Numbered from the stretch's first letter, positions 7,619 to 16,784 are shown. The stretch: DNA of 64,000 nucleotides from CAIWHR01 sp963708855 (GCA_963708855.1 CAVPUM010000028.1:1-64000); one strand, 5' to 3'. The notes: generated by a model from the sequence alone, not told the origin. Numbers and translations: made by a program.

Positions 7619-8959
7619 ATGACTGCCCGCGAAGGTAATCTGCAGGCGCCCACGCGCCACCCGCTCGATTGGCGCAGTCCTGCGTTCTACGATGAAGCCG
7701 CCCTCGAACGCGAGCTGGAGCGCGTGTTCGACATTTGTCACGGTTGCCGGCGCTGCGTCAGCCTGTGCCAGTCGTTTCCGACCCTGTTCGACCTCGTCGA
7801 CAACAGCAAGACGATGGAGGTGGACGGCGTCGCCAAGGCGGACTACGCGAAGGTCGTCGAGCAATGCTACCTCTGCGATCTCTGCTACATGACGAAGTGC
7901 CCGTACGTGCCGCCGCACGAGTGGAACGTCGACTTCCCGCACCTGATGCTGCGCGCCAAGGCGGTCGAGTTCCGGCGGGGAAAGACGAAATTCCGCGACC
8001 GGCTCCTGACGAGCACCGACCGTGTCGGGCGGCTCGCGACGATCCCCGTCGTCGTGCAGATGGTCAACAAGGTCAACACGATGCCGTCGGCGCGCAAGCT
8101 GATGGACAAGCTGCTCGGCGTGGCGGCGGACGCGAAGCTGCCGCCGTACGACGGCGCGCGCTTCCGGGAGACCGCGAAGGCATCCGTGGCGTGGCCAACC
8201 CGCGATGGCGCCCGGACTCCGGGCAAGGTGGCCGTTTTCGCGACCTGCTACATCAACTACAACGAGCCCGGGATCGGCCACGACCTGCTGCAGATTCTCG
8301 CCCACAACGAGGTCCCGTACCGCATCGTCGAGAAGGAGGCGTGCTGCGGAATGCCGAAGCTCGAGCTCGGCGATCTCGAAGCGGTCGAGAAGCTGAAGGA
8401 CATCAACATCCCCGCGCTCGCCGCGCTGGCGCGCTCGGGCCACGCCATCGTGACCGCCGTTCCCTCGTGCACACTGATGTTCAAGCACGAGCTGCCGCTG
8501 ATCTTCCCGGACGACGCCGACGTCAAGGTCGTGGCGGATGCGATGTTCGACCCGTTCGAGTACCTGGTGCTGCGCGACAAGGACGGGCTGCTGCGGAAGG
8601 ATTTCAAGACGCCGCTGGGCAAGGTGAGCTACCACATCCCCTGCCACGCGCGCGTGCAGAACATGGGGCAGAAGACACGCGAGGTGCTCGAGTGGATTCC
8701 GGAAACCAAGGTGAACACCGTGGAGCGCTGTGCGGGGCACGACGGCACCTACGGGGTCAAGACCGAGTTCTTCGCCCATTCGATGAAGATCGGCAAGCCG
8801 GTCTTTCGCCAGATGGGCGAGGTCCTGCCCGATTACGTGGCGTCGGACTGCCCGATCGCGGGTCGCCGCATCATGCAGGGCATCGCCGAGACCGGCAGTG
8901 ATCACCGCGCGCGCAGGGAGCACCCGTTGACGCTGGTGCGGATGGCCTACGGACTTTGA
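7619..8959 (+). CDS. (Fe-S)-binding oxidoreductase, GlpC/HdrD-like
   Basis: The 446-residue protein has two N-terminal cysteine clusters, Cys40/43/46/50 and Cys83/86/89/94, each suited to a [4Fe-4S] centre. Two CCG-type domains follow, with EACCGMPKLELGD near residue 240 and CHARVQNMG near 345, as in heterodisulfide reductase subunit D and GlpC. It is soluble, with no membrane segments. Lying between rubrerythrin and a DUF3501 gene, it probably passes electrons to rubrerythrin in peroxide detoxification. The donor is unknown. Confidence 0.85.
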   Translation: MTAREGNLQAPTRHPLDWRSPAFYDEAALERELERVFDICHGCRRCVSLCQSFPTLFDLVDNSKTMEVDGVAKADYAKVVEQCYLCDLCYMTKCPYVPPHEWNVDFPHLMLRAKAVEFRRGKTKFRDRLLTSTDRVGRLATIPVVVQMVNKVNTMPSARKLMDKLLGVAADAKLPPYDGARFRETAKASVAWPTRDGARTPGKVAVFATCYINYNEPGIGHDLLQILAHNEVPYRIVEKEACCGMPKLELGDLEAVEKLKDINIPALAALARSGHAIVTAVPSCTLMFKHELPLIFPDDADVKVVADAMFDPFEYLVLRDKDGLLRKDFKTPLGKVSYHIPCHARVQNMGQKTREVLEWIPETKVNTVERCAGHDGTYGVKTEFFAHSMKIGKPVFRQMGEVLPDYVASDCPIAGRRIMQGIAETGSDHRARREHPLTLVRMAYGL

Positions 8960-9029
8960 TCGACGAGGAATTGCGCGACAGCCTGTTCAAGAGTGACCCG
9001 ATCACGGGCCAGCACAAAGGATGAATGCG

Positions 9030-9614
9030 ATGACCGCAATCACGCGCGACAGCTTGCTGTCGCTGGAAGCCTACGCCAAGGCGAGGGGCGAATTCCGCGA
9101 GCGCGCGCTCGCGCACAAGAAGCGGCGCACCGTCCATCTGGGCGAGCACGTCACACTTCTGTTCGAGGACGAGCTCACGGTGCGCTACCAGATCCAGGAA
9201 ATGCTGCGGATCGAGAAGGTGTTCGAGGAGGCAGGCATCCGGGACGAGCTCGATGCCTACAACCCGCTCGTGCCGGACGGCACGAACCTCAAGGCGACGA
9301 TGCTGGTCGAGTACGAGGATCCCGAGGCGCGGAAGGCGGCGCTCGCCCGACTCATCGACATCGAGAATCGCGTCTGGGTCGCGGTCGAAGGCTGCGCCAG
9401 GGTGTACGCCATCGCCGACGAGGATCTGCCGCGCGCCACCGACACCAAGACTTCCGCGGTGCATTTCCTGCGCTTCGAGCTGAGCCTGGAAATGGCGTCC
9501 GCATTGCGCCGCGGCGCCAGGCTCGCCATCGGCGTCGACCACCCCGCCTACGATGTCGCGATAGCCGACGTGGCCCCGGCGACGCGCGCGGCGCTCGCCG
9601 CCGACATCGCCTGA
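9030..9614 (+). CDS. DUF3501 family protein
   Basis: A cytosolic protein of 194 residues with no assigned biochemical role. It matches DUF3501 through the opening LEAYAKARGEFRERALAHKK, the central RYQIQEMLRIEKVFEE and the NPLVPDGTNLKATMLVEYED segment. ATG 9030 is preferred over 9021 because AAAGGA lies at proper distance only from 9030. The family is typically encoded beside rubrerythrin and an Fe-S oxidoreductase, as here, so a role in the same redox pathway is inferred. Confidence 0.85.
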   Translation: MTAITRDSLLSLEAYAKARGEFRERALAHKKRRTVHLGEHVTLLFEDELTVRYQIQEMLRIEKVFEEAGIRDELDAYNPLVPDGTNLKATMLVEYEDPEARKAALARLIDIENRVWVAVEGCARVYAIADEDLPRATDTKTSAVHFLRFELSLEMASALRRGARLAIGVDHPAYDVAIADVAPATRAALAADIA

Positions 9615-9692
9615 GAAGCATCCGCGCCGGCCGGCCCGACGGCGCGGTCGCGGCGCCAGGCCGGCAGGACGCGCCGTTCGCAGGCCGGGCGC

Positions 9693-10178
9693 TCAGTCGC
9701 GGAAATTGCCGAACTGAACCGGGAAATCGGTGATCGACTTCTTGACCAGCGCGATCGCATCCTGCAGATCGTCGCGCTTGGCGCCGGAGACGCGCACGGC
9801 GTCGCCCTGGATCGACGCCTGCACCTTCGTCTTGCTGTCCTTGATCAGCTTGACGATCCTCTTGGACAGTTCCTGCTCGATGCCGACGCGGATCGTGACG
9901 ACCTGCTTCACCTTGTTGCCCGAGATCTTCTCGACGTCGCCGTACTTGAGCGAGCGGATGTCGACGCCGCGCTTGGTGAGCTTGCCCGTCAGGATGTCGG
10001 TGACCTGCTTCAGCTTGAAGTCGTCGTCGGCGTAGATCGTAAGCGTCTTCTCGGCGTGCTCGACCCGCGCGTCCGATCCCTTGAAGTCGAAACGCGTCGA
10101 GACCTCCTTGTTGGTCTGGTCCAGGGCGTTCCTGACCTCGACCTGGTTCACTTCGGAGACGATGTCGAACGAGGGCAT
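9693..10178 (-). CDS. YajQ family nucleotide-binding protein
   Basis: 161 residues, full length for the family, opening MPSFDIVSEVNQVEVRNALD, with two similar alpha/beta halves. YajQ-like proteins bind RNA or nucleotides, and one Xanthomonas member is a cyclic di-GMP effector. That role is plausible here given the GGEEF protein at 20731, but nothing in the sequence proves it. Confidence 0.93.
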   Translation of the reverse strand: MPSFDIVSEVNQVEVRNALDQTNKEVSTRFDFKGSDARVEHAEKTLTIYADDDFKLKQVTDILTGKLTKRGVDIRSLKYGDVEKISGNKVKQVVTIRVGIEQELSKRIVKLIKDSKTKVQASIQGDAVRVSGAKRDDLQDAIALVKKSITDFPVQFGNFRD

Positions 10179-10275
10179 GTGAACGCCTGCGCGGAGGGCA
10201 ACCCGCGAAGTTTACAGGCAACGGCGGGAGCGCGGAATCGCCTTGTCCCGACTCGGCAAGAGCGTCACGGGTCGT

Positions 10276-10317
10276 AAAAACGCGACGCGCCCCGAACTGG
10301 GGCGCTAGGTCGCGTTT
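10276..10317 (-). terminator. Intrinsic terminator after the PEP-CTERM gene
   Basis: On the minus strand, a stem made of AAACGCGAC/GTCGCGTTT arms enclosing GCGCCCC/GGGGCGC is followed by TTTTT (10276-10280). It lies directly after the PEP-CTERM stop at 10331. Confidence 0.7.
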
Positions 10318-10330
10318 GGCAGCCTGCCGT

Positions 10331-11215
10331 TCAGGCCGGGCGACGCCGCCGAAGTGCGGTCAACCCCGCCATGCCGATCGCCATGAGCAGCAGCGAGGAC
10401 GGCTCGGGAGCCTGGGAGGGAGGCGTCGTGGGGACGTCTGCAACGATCGAGAGGAGCTTCACGAAGTCGTTCGAGTTGCTCAAACTCCCGCCGAACGCGG
10501 AATTGTAGGCGGAAATCAGCCAATAACTCGACTGCACCGAAGTCCCGGCGACCGCCACGTCCGAACCCACCCCGACATTGGCATAGTTCCCGACGACAGA
10601 CCAGCTGTTGGCCGTGAGATCCGAGTATTTCCTCGACGAAAGGCCCGGATTTCCCAACCCCGTGTACCGCAAGACACTCATGTCGGAATCGGTACTTGAG
10701 TAGCCGATCCGGAACGAGGCCAGTGAAACATCCGTGCTGAACGTCAGCAGGATGGCCTCCTTGTTGTACTGGTTGTCCATCGCGTGACTCGGCGAGGACG
10801 TCGTCTCGCTCGTTATGCCGTTGCTCGTATTGGCGTGTGGTGCCCGAGGCCAGCGTGCCGACCGTCCCGTCCAGATCCGAGCCGTCGACGAATTCGTCGG
10901 CCCCGCGGTGCTCGTCACGCCCAAGCCGCCGCTGCCGTAATCGCCGATGTAGGCAGCTCTGCAGCAATCCGGCCAATCCCGTATCCGAGAGCGCCGAGAC
11001 CGACAGCAACTCGCCGGTTCCCGCGCACTGCCCCGGCGCATTTGCATAAGGAATCGGCGCAACGATGTCGGTGACCAAGCTACCGTTCTTGAAACTCGAC
11101 GTCGGCGTGCAAAGCCCCGGCAGATTCCAGGACTTCGTGATTGCGGCCGCGTTCAGACTGACTAACGCAAGGGGGGGGGCATCAGCAACGCGATCCAAGC
11201 TGTTCGGCGTTTCAT
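10331..11215 (-). pseudogene. PEP-CTERM exosortase-sorted surface protein (frameshifted)
   Basis: ATG 11215, with AAGGA upstream, begins a signal peptide (KRRTAWIALLMPPPL). The frame then breaks at a run of nine G residues (11171-11179). Reading continues in a second frame to about 10965, then appears to alternate between frames to about 10850, after which one frame runs to the stop. The rebuilt protein contains SPSHAMDNQ, typical of exosortase-dependent XDP1-like proteins. It ends with PEPSSLLLMAIG, a membrane helix and RRRRPA, the PEP-CTERM sorting tail. Because signal, body and tail are all recognisable, indel errors are as likely as true decay. A sigma-54 promoter lies upstream. Confidence 0.75.
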
Positions 11216-11318
11216 ATTCGTATCGTCCTTCGGCGTGGGCAGGGTTTCATTTCTGTGAATTAAGTCTACGTAATCCGACAGATGGCTATGTCGATTCGCT
11301 ACAGCTGTCGAGCAGTTG

Positions 11319-11336
11319 AAGCAAGAAGCGGGCCAA
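11319..11336 (-). promoter_or_regulatory. Sigma-54 promoter of the PEP-CTERM gene
   Basis: On the minus strand TTGGCCCGCTTCTTGCTT has the GG-N10-GC spacing and TTGCT -12 element of sigma-54 promoters. Start would be near 11309, leaving a leader of about 95 bases before ATG 11215. Sigma-54 control of PEP-CTERM genes through PrsK/PrsR is known in other bacteria. Confidence 0.65.
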
Positions 11337-11550
11337 CGAAAAATTATACGTAAAATCAATGACGTTAAATTGCTGCGATCGTTGCTTGGTCGCCGAAACG
11401 TAAAATTTTCCGACAAATGGCGATCAGGTGGATCAGATTATCCGCCTCCCGGGCGCCGACGCGCTGCTTCGCCTTCGCGCCGGACCCCGACCTCCCAACC
11501 ACGACCCTGTCCGAACCCAATTCCCCCGGCGCGCGTCGAAGCCGCCGTCG
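11337..11550. promoter_or_regulatory. AT-rich upstream region with ACGTWAAAT repeats
   Basis: This gap between the PEP-CTERM promoter and the prsT stop is clearly more AT-rich than the surroundings over its first 80 bases. It contains three copies of ACGT(A/T)AAAT at 11348, 11362 and 11398. Their place upstream of a sigma-54 promoter suggests activator sites. The rest, 11410-11550, shows nothing recognisable, including no terminator for prsT. Confidence 0.45.
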
Positions 11551-14394
11551 TCAGGACCCGAGCCGCAGCTGCAACTTCCGGGCGTCTTCGAGTTCGTCGA
11601 AGGGCACCCCTTCCTTTAGGAGCTCCCGCAGCTCGTTGCGCGCCTCCGCGTCGCGGCCCGCCTGCGCGAGCGCCGCCGCAAGGTGATAGCGGATTTCCGG
11701 ATTCGACGAATTGCGCAACCGGGCGTCCCGGAGGAGCCCCGTCCCGCGATCGACCTGACCGTTCTTGACCAGCGCCCATCCGAGCGTGTCCAGGACGGCG
11801 GCATCCGTGCTTGACCGCTGATACGCGCGCTCCGCATACCCCACGGCGGCCTTGTCGCCCTGCCGAATCGCGACCTGCGCGAGATTGTTCAGCACGTCGA
11901 CGTCGTCGGGGCGCTGCAGCAGCAGCCGCTCGTAGCCGGCGCGCGCCGCTGCTAGATCGCCCGTGCGCAGTCGGCCGTCGGATAGCACGCGAAGCGCCGC
12001 CCAATCGTTGGGATTCTCCCGGCACCACTGTTCGAGGAACGCCAACCCCCTCGCCGCGTCGTTGGAGGCGAGATAGGCGCGATACATCCGTAGCGCCGTA
12101 TCACTGCTCTTGTCCTTCGCCAGTGCCGCGCGATAGCTCGTGATCGCCGCCGCGTATTGGCGGCGCGCGAACGCGAGATCACCCATCAGACGCAAGCCCA
12201 CGCCGGTCGCCACGTAGCGCTCGGTGATCCGCCGGGCATATTGTTCAGCCTTGGCGTAGTCGCCCCTGCCGATTTCCATTTCTGCCAGCAAGACGAGCGC
12301 GGGCAGGTAATCGGCTTTGTTCTTGAGGACCTTGTCGAGGCTGTAAAGAGCGCTCTCGCGGTCCTCGGCCGCGAGCTGCAGTCGAGCGAGTTCGACGTTC
12401 ATGTCCGGTTCGAAGCCGGCCAACGGAACCATCACGGAAAGCGTTTGCCGGGCGCCGCGATTGTCGCCGGCGGCGAGCTCGGCGCGACTGAGGGTGCGCA
12501 GAGCCGAAAAATCCTTCGGCGCGTGGCTGACGACCTCCTTCGCGACAATCACGGCACGCTCCACGTTTCGTTGGCGCAGCAGCAAATCGACGAGGTAGAT
12601 ACCCGCCCGCACCCGATGTGCGGGAACCGCCCGGACTTTCTCCAGCCAGGCAACCGCCTCGGAAGGATGACCGGTTTGCTCTTCCAGCCGCGCGAATTCG
12701 ATCATGGCGTCCGCGTTGTTCGGGGCGATCTTGAGCAATTCCGTCAAGCGGAGACGCGCGGCGTCCAATTTGCCCTCGGCGAGATCGAGCCGGGCAAGAT
12801 TGAGACGCGCCGCGTGATACCTGGGATTGAGCGCGAGCGCGTTTTCATAGGCGGCGCGGCCTCCGGCCCTGTCTCCCGCCGCCACACGCGCGATGCCTTG
12901 CATATTGGCGGCATCGACGTTTTTTGGGTCGCGCCGCACGACCACGTCGATCACCTCGAGGGCCTTTTTCGGTTGGTCGCGCTTGAGATATAGCGTCGTC
13001 ATCACCATGCCGGCGCGGCCCTGGCCAGGATCCTTCGCGAACGCCTGCTGCAACTGACTTAACCCGACCTCCGCGTGCCCACTTCCAATCAGGCTGACCC
13101 CGAAATCGACGCGAAGGTCCGGCGTACCGCCGGAAACCTTGACCGCCTTCTCGAGATAGGTGGCCGCCTCGTCGTACCGCCGTTGCGCCATGTTCGCTGC
13201 GGCCAGCAGCGACAATAGCTGCGGATCATTGGGTGCCAGCGACTGCAGCGGTTCCAGCAAGTCGATCGCGCGCGCGGGGTCGCCGCGATCGATATAGACA
13301 CTCGCCAGCAGTTTGCTCGCTCCTGGGTGCTTCGGATTGAGCTTCAAGTAGACTGCGAGATACTGACTGGCCTTCTCCATGTTCCCCAAGCCGTAATGCG
13401 ACAATCCCCCCAGCAGCAGCAGCTGGCCGTACCGGCTCAGCACTTCTTTCGGCACCGGGTCGAGCAACCCGACCACATCGGTCAGCTGTGTGCGCACGGC
13501 ATCGTTATCATTCTTGCGGCTTGCCGCGACCGCTCGCAGGTAAGCAGCGCGCGGCTCACGGGGCGACACCTGCTTCAGATTGGCAAGCGCCAGGTCGGCG
13601 TCCTCGAGCCGTCCGAGGTCGAGCAATAGCCCCGCTTGCGCGACCAGCGCATCCGCGTTGCCGGGGTCAAGAGCAATGGCCTTCGCGTAGTCGGCCAGCG
13701 CCGCCGGCAAATTGCCGTTGAGGTGTGCCAACGAAGCCCGCAGATTCCACACGGCCGAATTGTCGGGGGCGAGCTTGATTGTCTCGTCTATGACGGCGGT
13801 CGCCCGGGTCTTATTGCCCGTCCGCAACAACACGTTCACCAGCGCCAATCGGACGCCGATCGATTGCGGATCGAGCGCCCGCGCTTCGTCGAGCGAGCGC
13901 AGCGCATCGGCCGTATTGCCCTTGTCCGCCTGCGCATTGCCCCGCAGGATGAGAATCTCGATCTGACTCTGCCGCGGTAGGCCCGCCGGCATGATGCGTT
14001 CGAGCAAGGCATCCGATTTGCCCTGTGCGGCATAGGCTTGTGCCAACGGCAGAGCCACTTCGGCCCGGTCCACGCCAAGCTTGAGCGCCTTCTCGAATGA
14101 CGTTTCGGCGCCCGCGGCGTCGCCGTTCTTGAGCCGTGCCCTTCCCAGCAGAACATGGGCTGCGAGCATGTTCGGGTCCTTCTGCAGCGCGTTGTTGAGC
14201 TGGATGATGGCGCCAGCGACATCGTTACGTTCGAGGCGTCCCAGCGCATCCTCGTAGAATTTGGAACTTTCGGGATTGGCGGCCAATGCGGGAAAGGACG
14301 CACCGACCGCGAGTGCGATCGCGAAGATGGCCACGGCGCGGGCTCGACGGAACGTGCGGCGGTGATGCCTTGGTGGAGGATTGCACAGGGTCAT
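11551..14394 (-). CDS. prsT: PEP-CTERM system TPR-repeat protein PrsT
   Basis: A protein of 947 residues made of roughly 20 or more TPR units after a signal peptide. The N-terminal block SSKFYEDALGRLERNDVAGA and the following IIQLNNALQKDPN match PrsT, which is encoded with exosortase/PEP-CTERM exopolysaccharide systems. Unlike the usual family description there is no lipobox cysteine: the signal ends FPALAAN, pointing to signal peptidase I and a soluble periplasmic protein. ATG 14394 is chosen because the longer frame would run through the predicted sigma-54 promoter at 14474-14490. It lies directly upstream of a PEP-CTERM protein; the exosortase itself is not in the window. Confidence 0.85.
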   Translation of the reverse strand: MTLCNPPPRHHRRTFRRARAVAIFAIALAVGASFPALAANPESSKFYEDALGRLERNDVAGAIIQLNNALQKDPNMLAAHVLLGRARLKNGDAAGAETSFEKALKLGVDRAEVALPLAQAYAAQGKSDALLERIMPAGLPRQSQIEILILRGNAQADKGNTADALRSLDEARALDPQSIGVRLALVNVLLRTGNKTRATAVIDETIKLAPDNSAVWNLRASLAHLNGNLPAALADYAKAIALDPGNADALVAQAGLLLDLGRLEDADLALANLKQVSPREPRAAYLRAVAASRKNDNDAVRTQLTDVVGLLDPVPKEVLSRYGQLLLLGGLSHYGLGNMEKASQYLAVYLKLNPKHPGASKLLASVYIDRGDPARAIDLLEPLQSLAPNDPQLLSLLAAANMAQRRYDEAATYLEKAVKVSGGTPDLRVDFGVSLIGSGHAEVGLSQLQQAFAKDPGQGRAGMVMTTLYLKRDQPKKALEVIDVVVRRDPKNVDAANMQGIARVAAGDRAGGRAAYENALALNPRYHAARLNLARLDLAEGKLDAARLRLTELLKIAPNNADAMIEFARLEEQTGHPSEAVAWLEKVRAVPAHRVRAGIYLVDLLLRQRNVERAVIVAKEVVSHAPKDFSALRTLSRAELAAGDNRGARQTLSVMVPLAGFEPDMNVELARLQLAAEDRESALYSLDKVLKNKADYLPALVLLAEMEIGRGDYAKAEQYARRITERYVATGVGLRLMGDLAFARRQYAAAITSYRAALAKDKSSDTALRMYRAYLASNDAARGLAFLEQWCRENPNDWAALRVLSDGRLRTGDLAAARAGYERLLLQRPDDVDVLNNLAQVAIRQGDKAAVGYAERAYQRSSTDAAVLDTLGWALVKNGQVDRGTGLLRDARLRNSSNPEIRYHLAAALAQAGRDAEARNELRELLKEGVPFDELEDARKLQLRLGS

Positions 14395-14473
14395 GTCGGG
14401 GTCCGAATCATGGCATTGGCCGGCGCGAAGCCACGGCAGCGGAAAAGCGATTTGCTTCGACGTAAAGCGTGAA

Positions 14474-14490
14474 AAGCAAAAAGCATACCG
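14474..14490 (-). promoter_or_regulatory. Sigma-54 promoter of prsT
   Basis: On the minus strand CGGTATGCTTTTTGCTT has GG-N10-GC spacing and a perfect TTGCTT -12 element. Predicted start is near 14464, about 70 bases before ATG 14394. Confidence 0.65.
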
Positions 14491-14677
14491 CATTCGCGAA
14501 CGATGCTCACAGGAGCGCAACATGGCCCTGTCGTTCGCATCGGATCATTCGTCGGTGCGCGGCCCCCCCGGGACTTCTACGCGCCCGGGAATTGCGCGGC
14601 CGCGATTCCCGTCTGTAGTCCACCATTTGTCGGCGCGCCACGCGAGCGCCTCGGCCCCGTACCGTCGGCGCGTGCGG

Positions 14678-15325
14678 CTACGCGGCGAAGCCGATCTTCC
14701 GGTGCGTGCCATCGCAGTACGGCTTGTTGCCGGACGCGCCACAACGGCACAGGAAGGCCTTGCCGGTCGCCGTGCGGCGGCCGTCGCTGCTCATGATCGT
14801 CAACGGGCCTTCGCATTTCAACGGCCCGTTCGGCAACGGCGTGACGGTCAGCGTGCCGCCGGCGGGCGTCGGACCTCGAACGGAGTCCGCGGGCAATCGG
14901 CCCGAATCGCGGAAGGAAGCGGCGTTGTGGCTGCCGTCGCAGTATGGCTTGTTCTGCGACGCGCCGCAGCGGCACAGCGCCATCCGCGTTTCGGTCTGCA
15001 CGACGCCATCGGCCAGCACCATCGCGATATCGCCGCGCAGGTACGTCGGGCCATTGGCCGTCAGCGTGGCAGTATTGTTCGCCGGCGCGGATGCCATGCC
15101 GCCATCGGGTCGCTCGATCGTGAGCGCGCCGCTCGGACAGCGATCCACGGCGGCCGCCAATGCGGCGGCGTCGGCGCCGTCCGGGTTGACCCACGGCTTC
15201 GCATTCGGGTCGAATACCGCCGGCAATCCGTGCACGCACTCGGCGGCATGAATGCAGCGCTTCGCGTCGTAAATGACGATCCCGCCGCGGCCCTTGTACC
15301 GGTGCAAGTTCGTCTGACGGGTCAT
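14678..15325 (-). CDS. Fer4_19 plus double CDGSH iron-sulfur protein
   Basis: A 215-residue protein with three predicted Fe-S sites. Residues 8-72 form a divergent ferredoxin-like domain (Fer4_19) with Cys24, Cys30 and Cys63. Two CDGSH [2Fe-2S] motifs follow: Cys118/Cys120/Cys129/His133 and Cys193/Cys195/Cys204/His208. The 3-Cys/1-His ligation is complete in both. Tandem CDGSH proteins are usually soluble redox or cluster-transfer proteins of unknown partner. ATG 15325 begins the conserved sequence (MTRQTNLHRYKGRG); upstream residues are arginine-rich shadow. Divergent from argG, 115 bases away. Confidence 0.88.
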   Translation of the reverse strand: MTRQTNLHRYKGRGGIVIYDAKRCIHAAECVHGLPAVFDPNAKPWVNPDGADAAALAAAVDRCPSGALTIERPDGGMASAPANNTATLTANGPTYLRGDIAMVLADGVVQTETRMALCRCGASQNKPYCDGSHNAASFRDSGRLPADSVRGPTPAGGTLTVTPLPNGPLKCEGPLTIMSSDGRRTATGKAFLCRCGASGNKPYCDGTHRKIGFAA

Positions 15326-15440
15326 GGCTGTGGGTGCGTCGCGATCATGTCGATCCCGGCGGCGCCGTGTCCGGCTCCCGGCATGGCAGTGGACTCGACT
15401 AGAATAACCCATTTTCTGACTTGCCAAAGACGCCCTCCTC

Positions 15441-16784
15441 ATGTCGCACATCCTGCAGGACCTTCCCGTCGGCCAGAAGGTCGGCATTGCGTTTTCGGGC
15501 GGCCTCGACACGAGCGCCGCACTGCACTGGATGCGGGCGAAGGGCGCGATCCCGTATGCGTACACCGCGAATCTCGGCCAGCCGGACGAGCCCGACTACG
15601 ACGAGATACCGCGCCGCGCGCTGAAGTATGGCGCCGAAGCCGCCCGGCTCGTCGATTGCCGTGCGGCGCTCGCCGCCGAGGGAATCGCGGCGCTGCAGGC
15701 GGGCGCGTTCCACATCTCGACGGCGGGGCCCTGCTACTTCAACACGACGCCGCTCGGGCGCGCCGTCACCGGCACCATGCTCGTCGTCGCGATGCGCGAG
15801 GACGACGTCCACATCTGGGGCGACGGCAGCACCTTCAAGGGCAACGACATCGAGCGCTTCTACCGCTACGGGCTCCTCGCCAATCCCAGTCTGCGCATCT
15901 ACAAGCCGTGGCTCGACGCGGCGTTCATCGACGAGTTGGGCGGCCGCAGGGAGATGTCGGAGTACCTGACCCGCGCCGGCTTCGGCTACCGGATGAGCGC
16001 GGAGAAAGCGTACTCGACGGACTCGAACCTGCTGGGGGCGACACACGAGGCGAAGGACCTCGAGTTCCTGGACAAGGGCATCCGGATCGTCGAGCCGATC
16101 ATGGGGGTCGCGTTCTGGCGCGACGACGTCGCCGTCAAGCCGGAGACCGTTTCCATACGCTTTGCCGAGGGGCGCCCGGTGGCGCTGAACGGCGTCGCCT
16201 TCGCCGACGAGGTTGCGCTCGTCCTCGAGGCCAACGCGATCGGCGGCCGGCACGGCATCGGCATGAGCGACCAGATCGAAAACCGGATCATCGAGGCCAA
16301 GAGCCGAGGGATCTACGAGGCGCCCGGCATGGCGCTGCTGCACATTGCCTACGAGCGCCTGCTCACCGGCATCCACAACGAGGACACGATCGAGCAGTAC
16401 CGCGACAGCGGCCGAAGACTCGGGCGGCTGCTCTACCAGGGACGCTGGTTCGACCCGCAGGCGATGATGCTCCGCGAAACTGCGCAGCGCTGGGTTGCGC
16501 GTGCCGTCACGGGCGAAGTGACGCTCGAACTGCGGCGCGGCAACGACTACTCGATCCTCGACACGACGAGCCCGAACCTGACCTACAAGCCCGAGCGGCT
16601 CACGATGGAGAAGGGCGTCTCGTCGTTCAGTCCGCAGGATCGGATCGGCCAGCTGACGATGCGCAACCTCGACATCGCCGACACGCGCGAGAAGCTGCTG
16701 ACCTACATGAAGACCGGGCTCCTGCGCGCCTCGGCGGACTCGCCGTTGCCGCGGCTCGCCGACGGCGACGCCGACTCGAAGTAG
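15441..16784 (+). CDS. argG: Argininosuccinate synthase
   Basis: Condenses citrulline and aspartate, with ATP hydrolysed to AMP, in arginine biosynthesis. The 447-residue length and the GIAFSGGLDTSAAL ATP-binding loop near residue 14 identify the longer, E. coli-type ArgG. Conserved segments STAGPCYFNTTPLGR and IWGDGSTFKGNDIERFYRYG are present. No strong Shine-Dalgarno sequence is visible. argF, which supplies citrulline, lies on the opposite strand at 18309, separated by two unrelated genes. Confidence 0.97.
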   Translation: MSHILQDLPVGQKVGIAFSGGLDTSAALHWMRAKGAIPYAYTANLGQPDEPDYDEIPRRALKYGAEAARLVDCRAALAAEGIAALQAGAFHISTAGPCYFNTTPLGRAVTGTMLVVAMREDDVHIWGDGSTFKGNDIERFYRYGLLANPSLRIYKPWLDAAFIDELGGRREMSEYLTRAGFGYRMSAEKAYSTDSNLLGATHEAKDLEFLDKGIRIVEPIMGVAFWRDDVAVKPETVSIRFAEGRPVALNGVAFADEVALVLEANAIGGRHGIGMSDQIENRIIEAKSRGIYEAPGMALLHIAYERLLTGIHNEDTIEQYRDSGRRLGRLLYQGRWFDPQAMMLRETAQRWVARAVTGEVTLELRRGNDYSILDTTSPNLTYKPERLTMEKGVSSFSPQDRIGQLTMRNLDIADTREKLLTYMKTGLLRASADSPLPRLADGDADSK

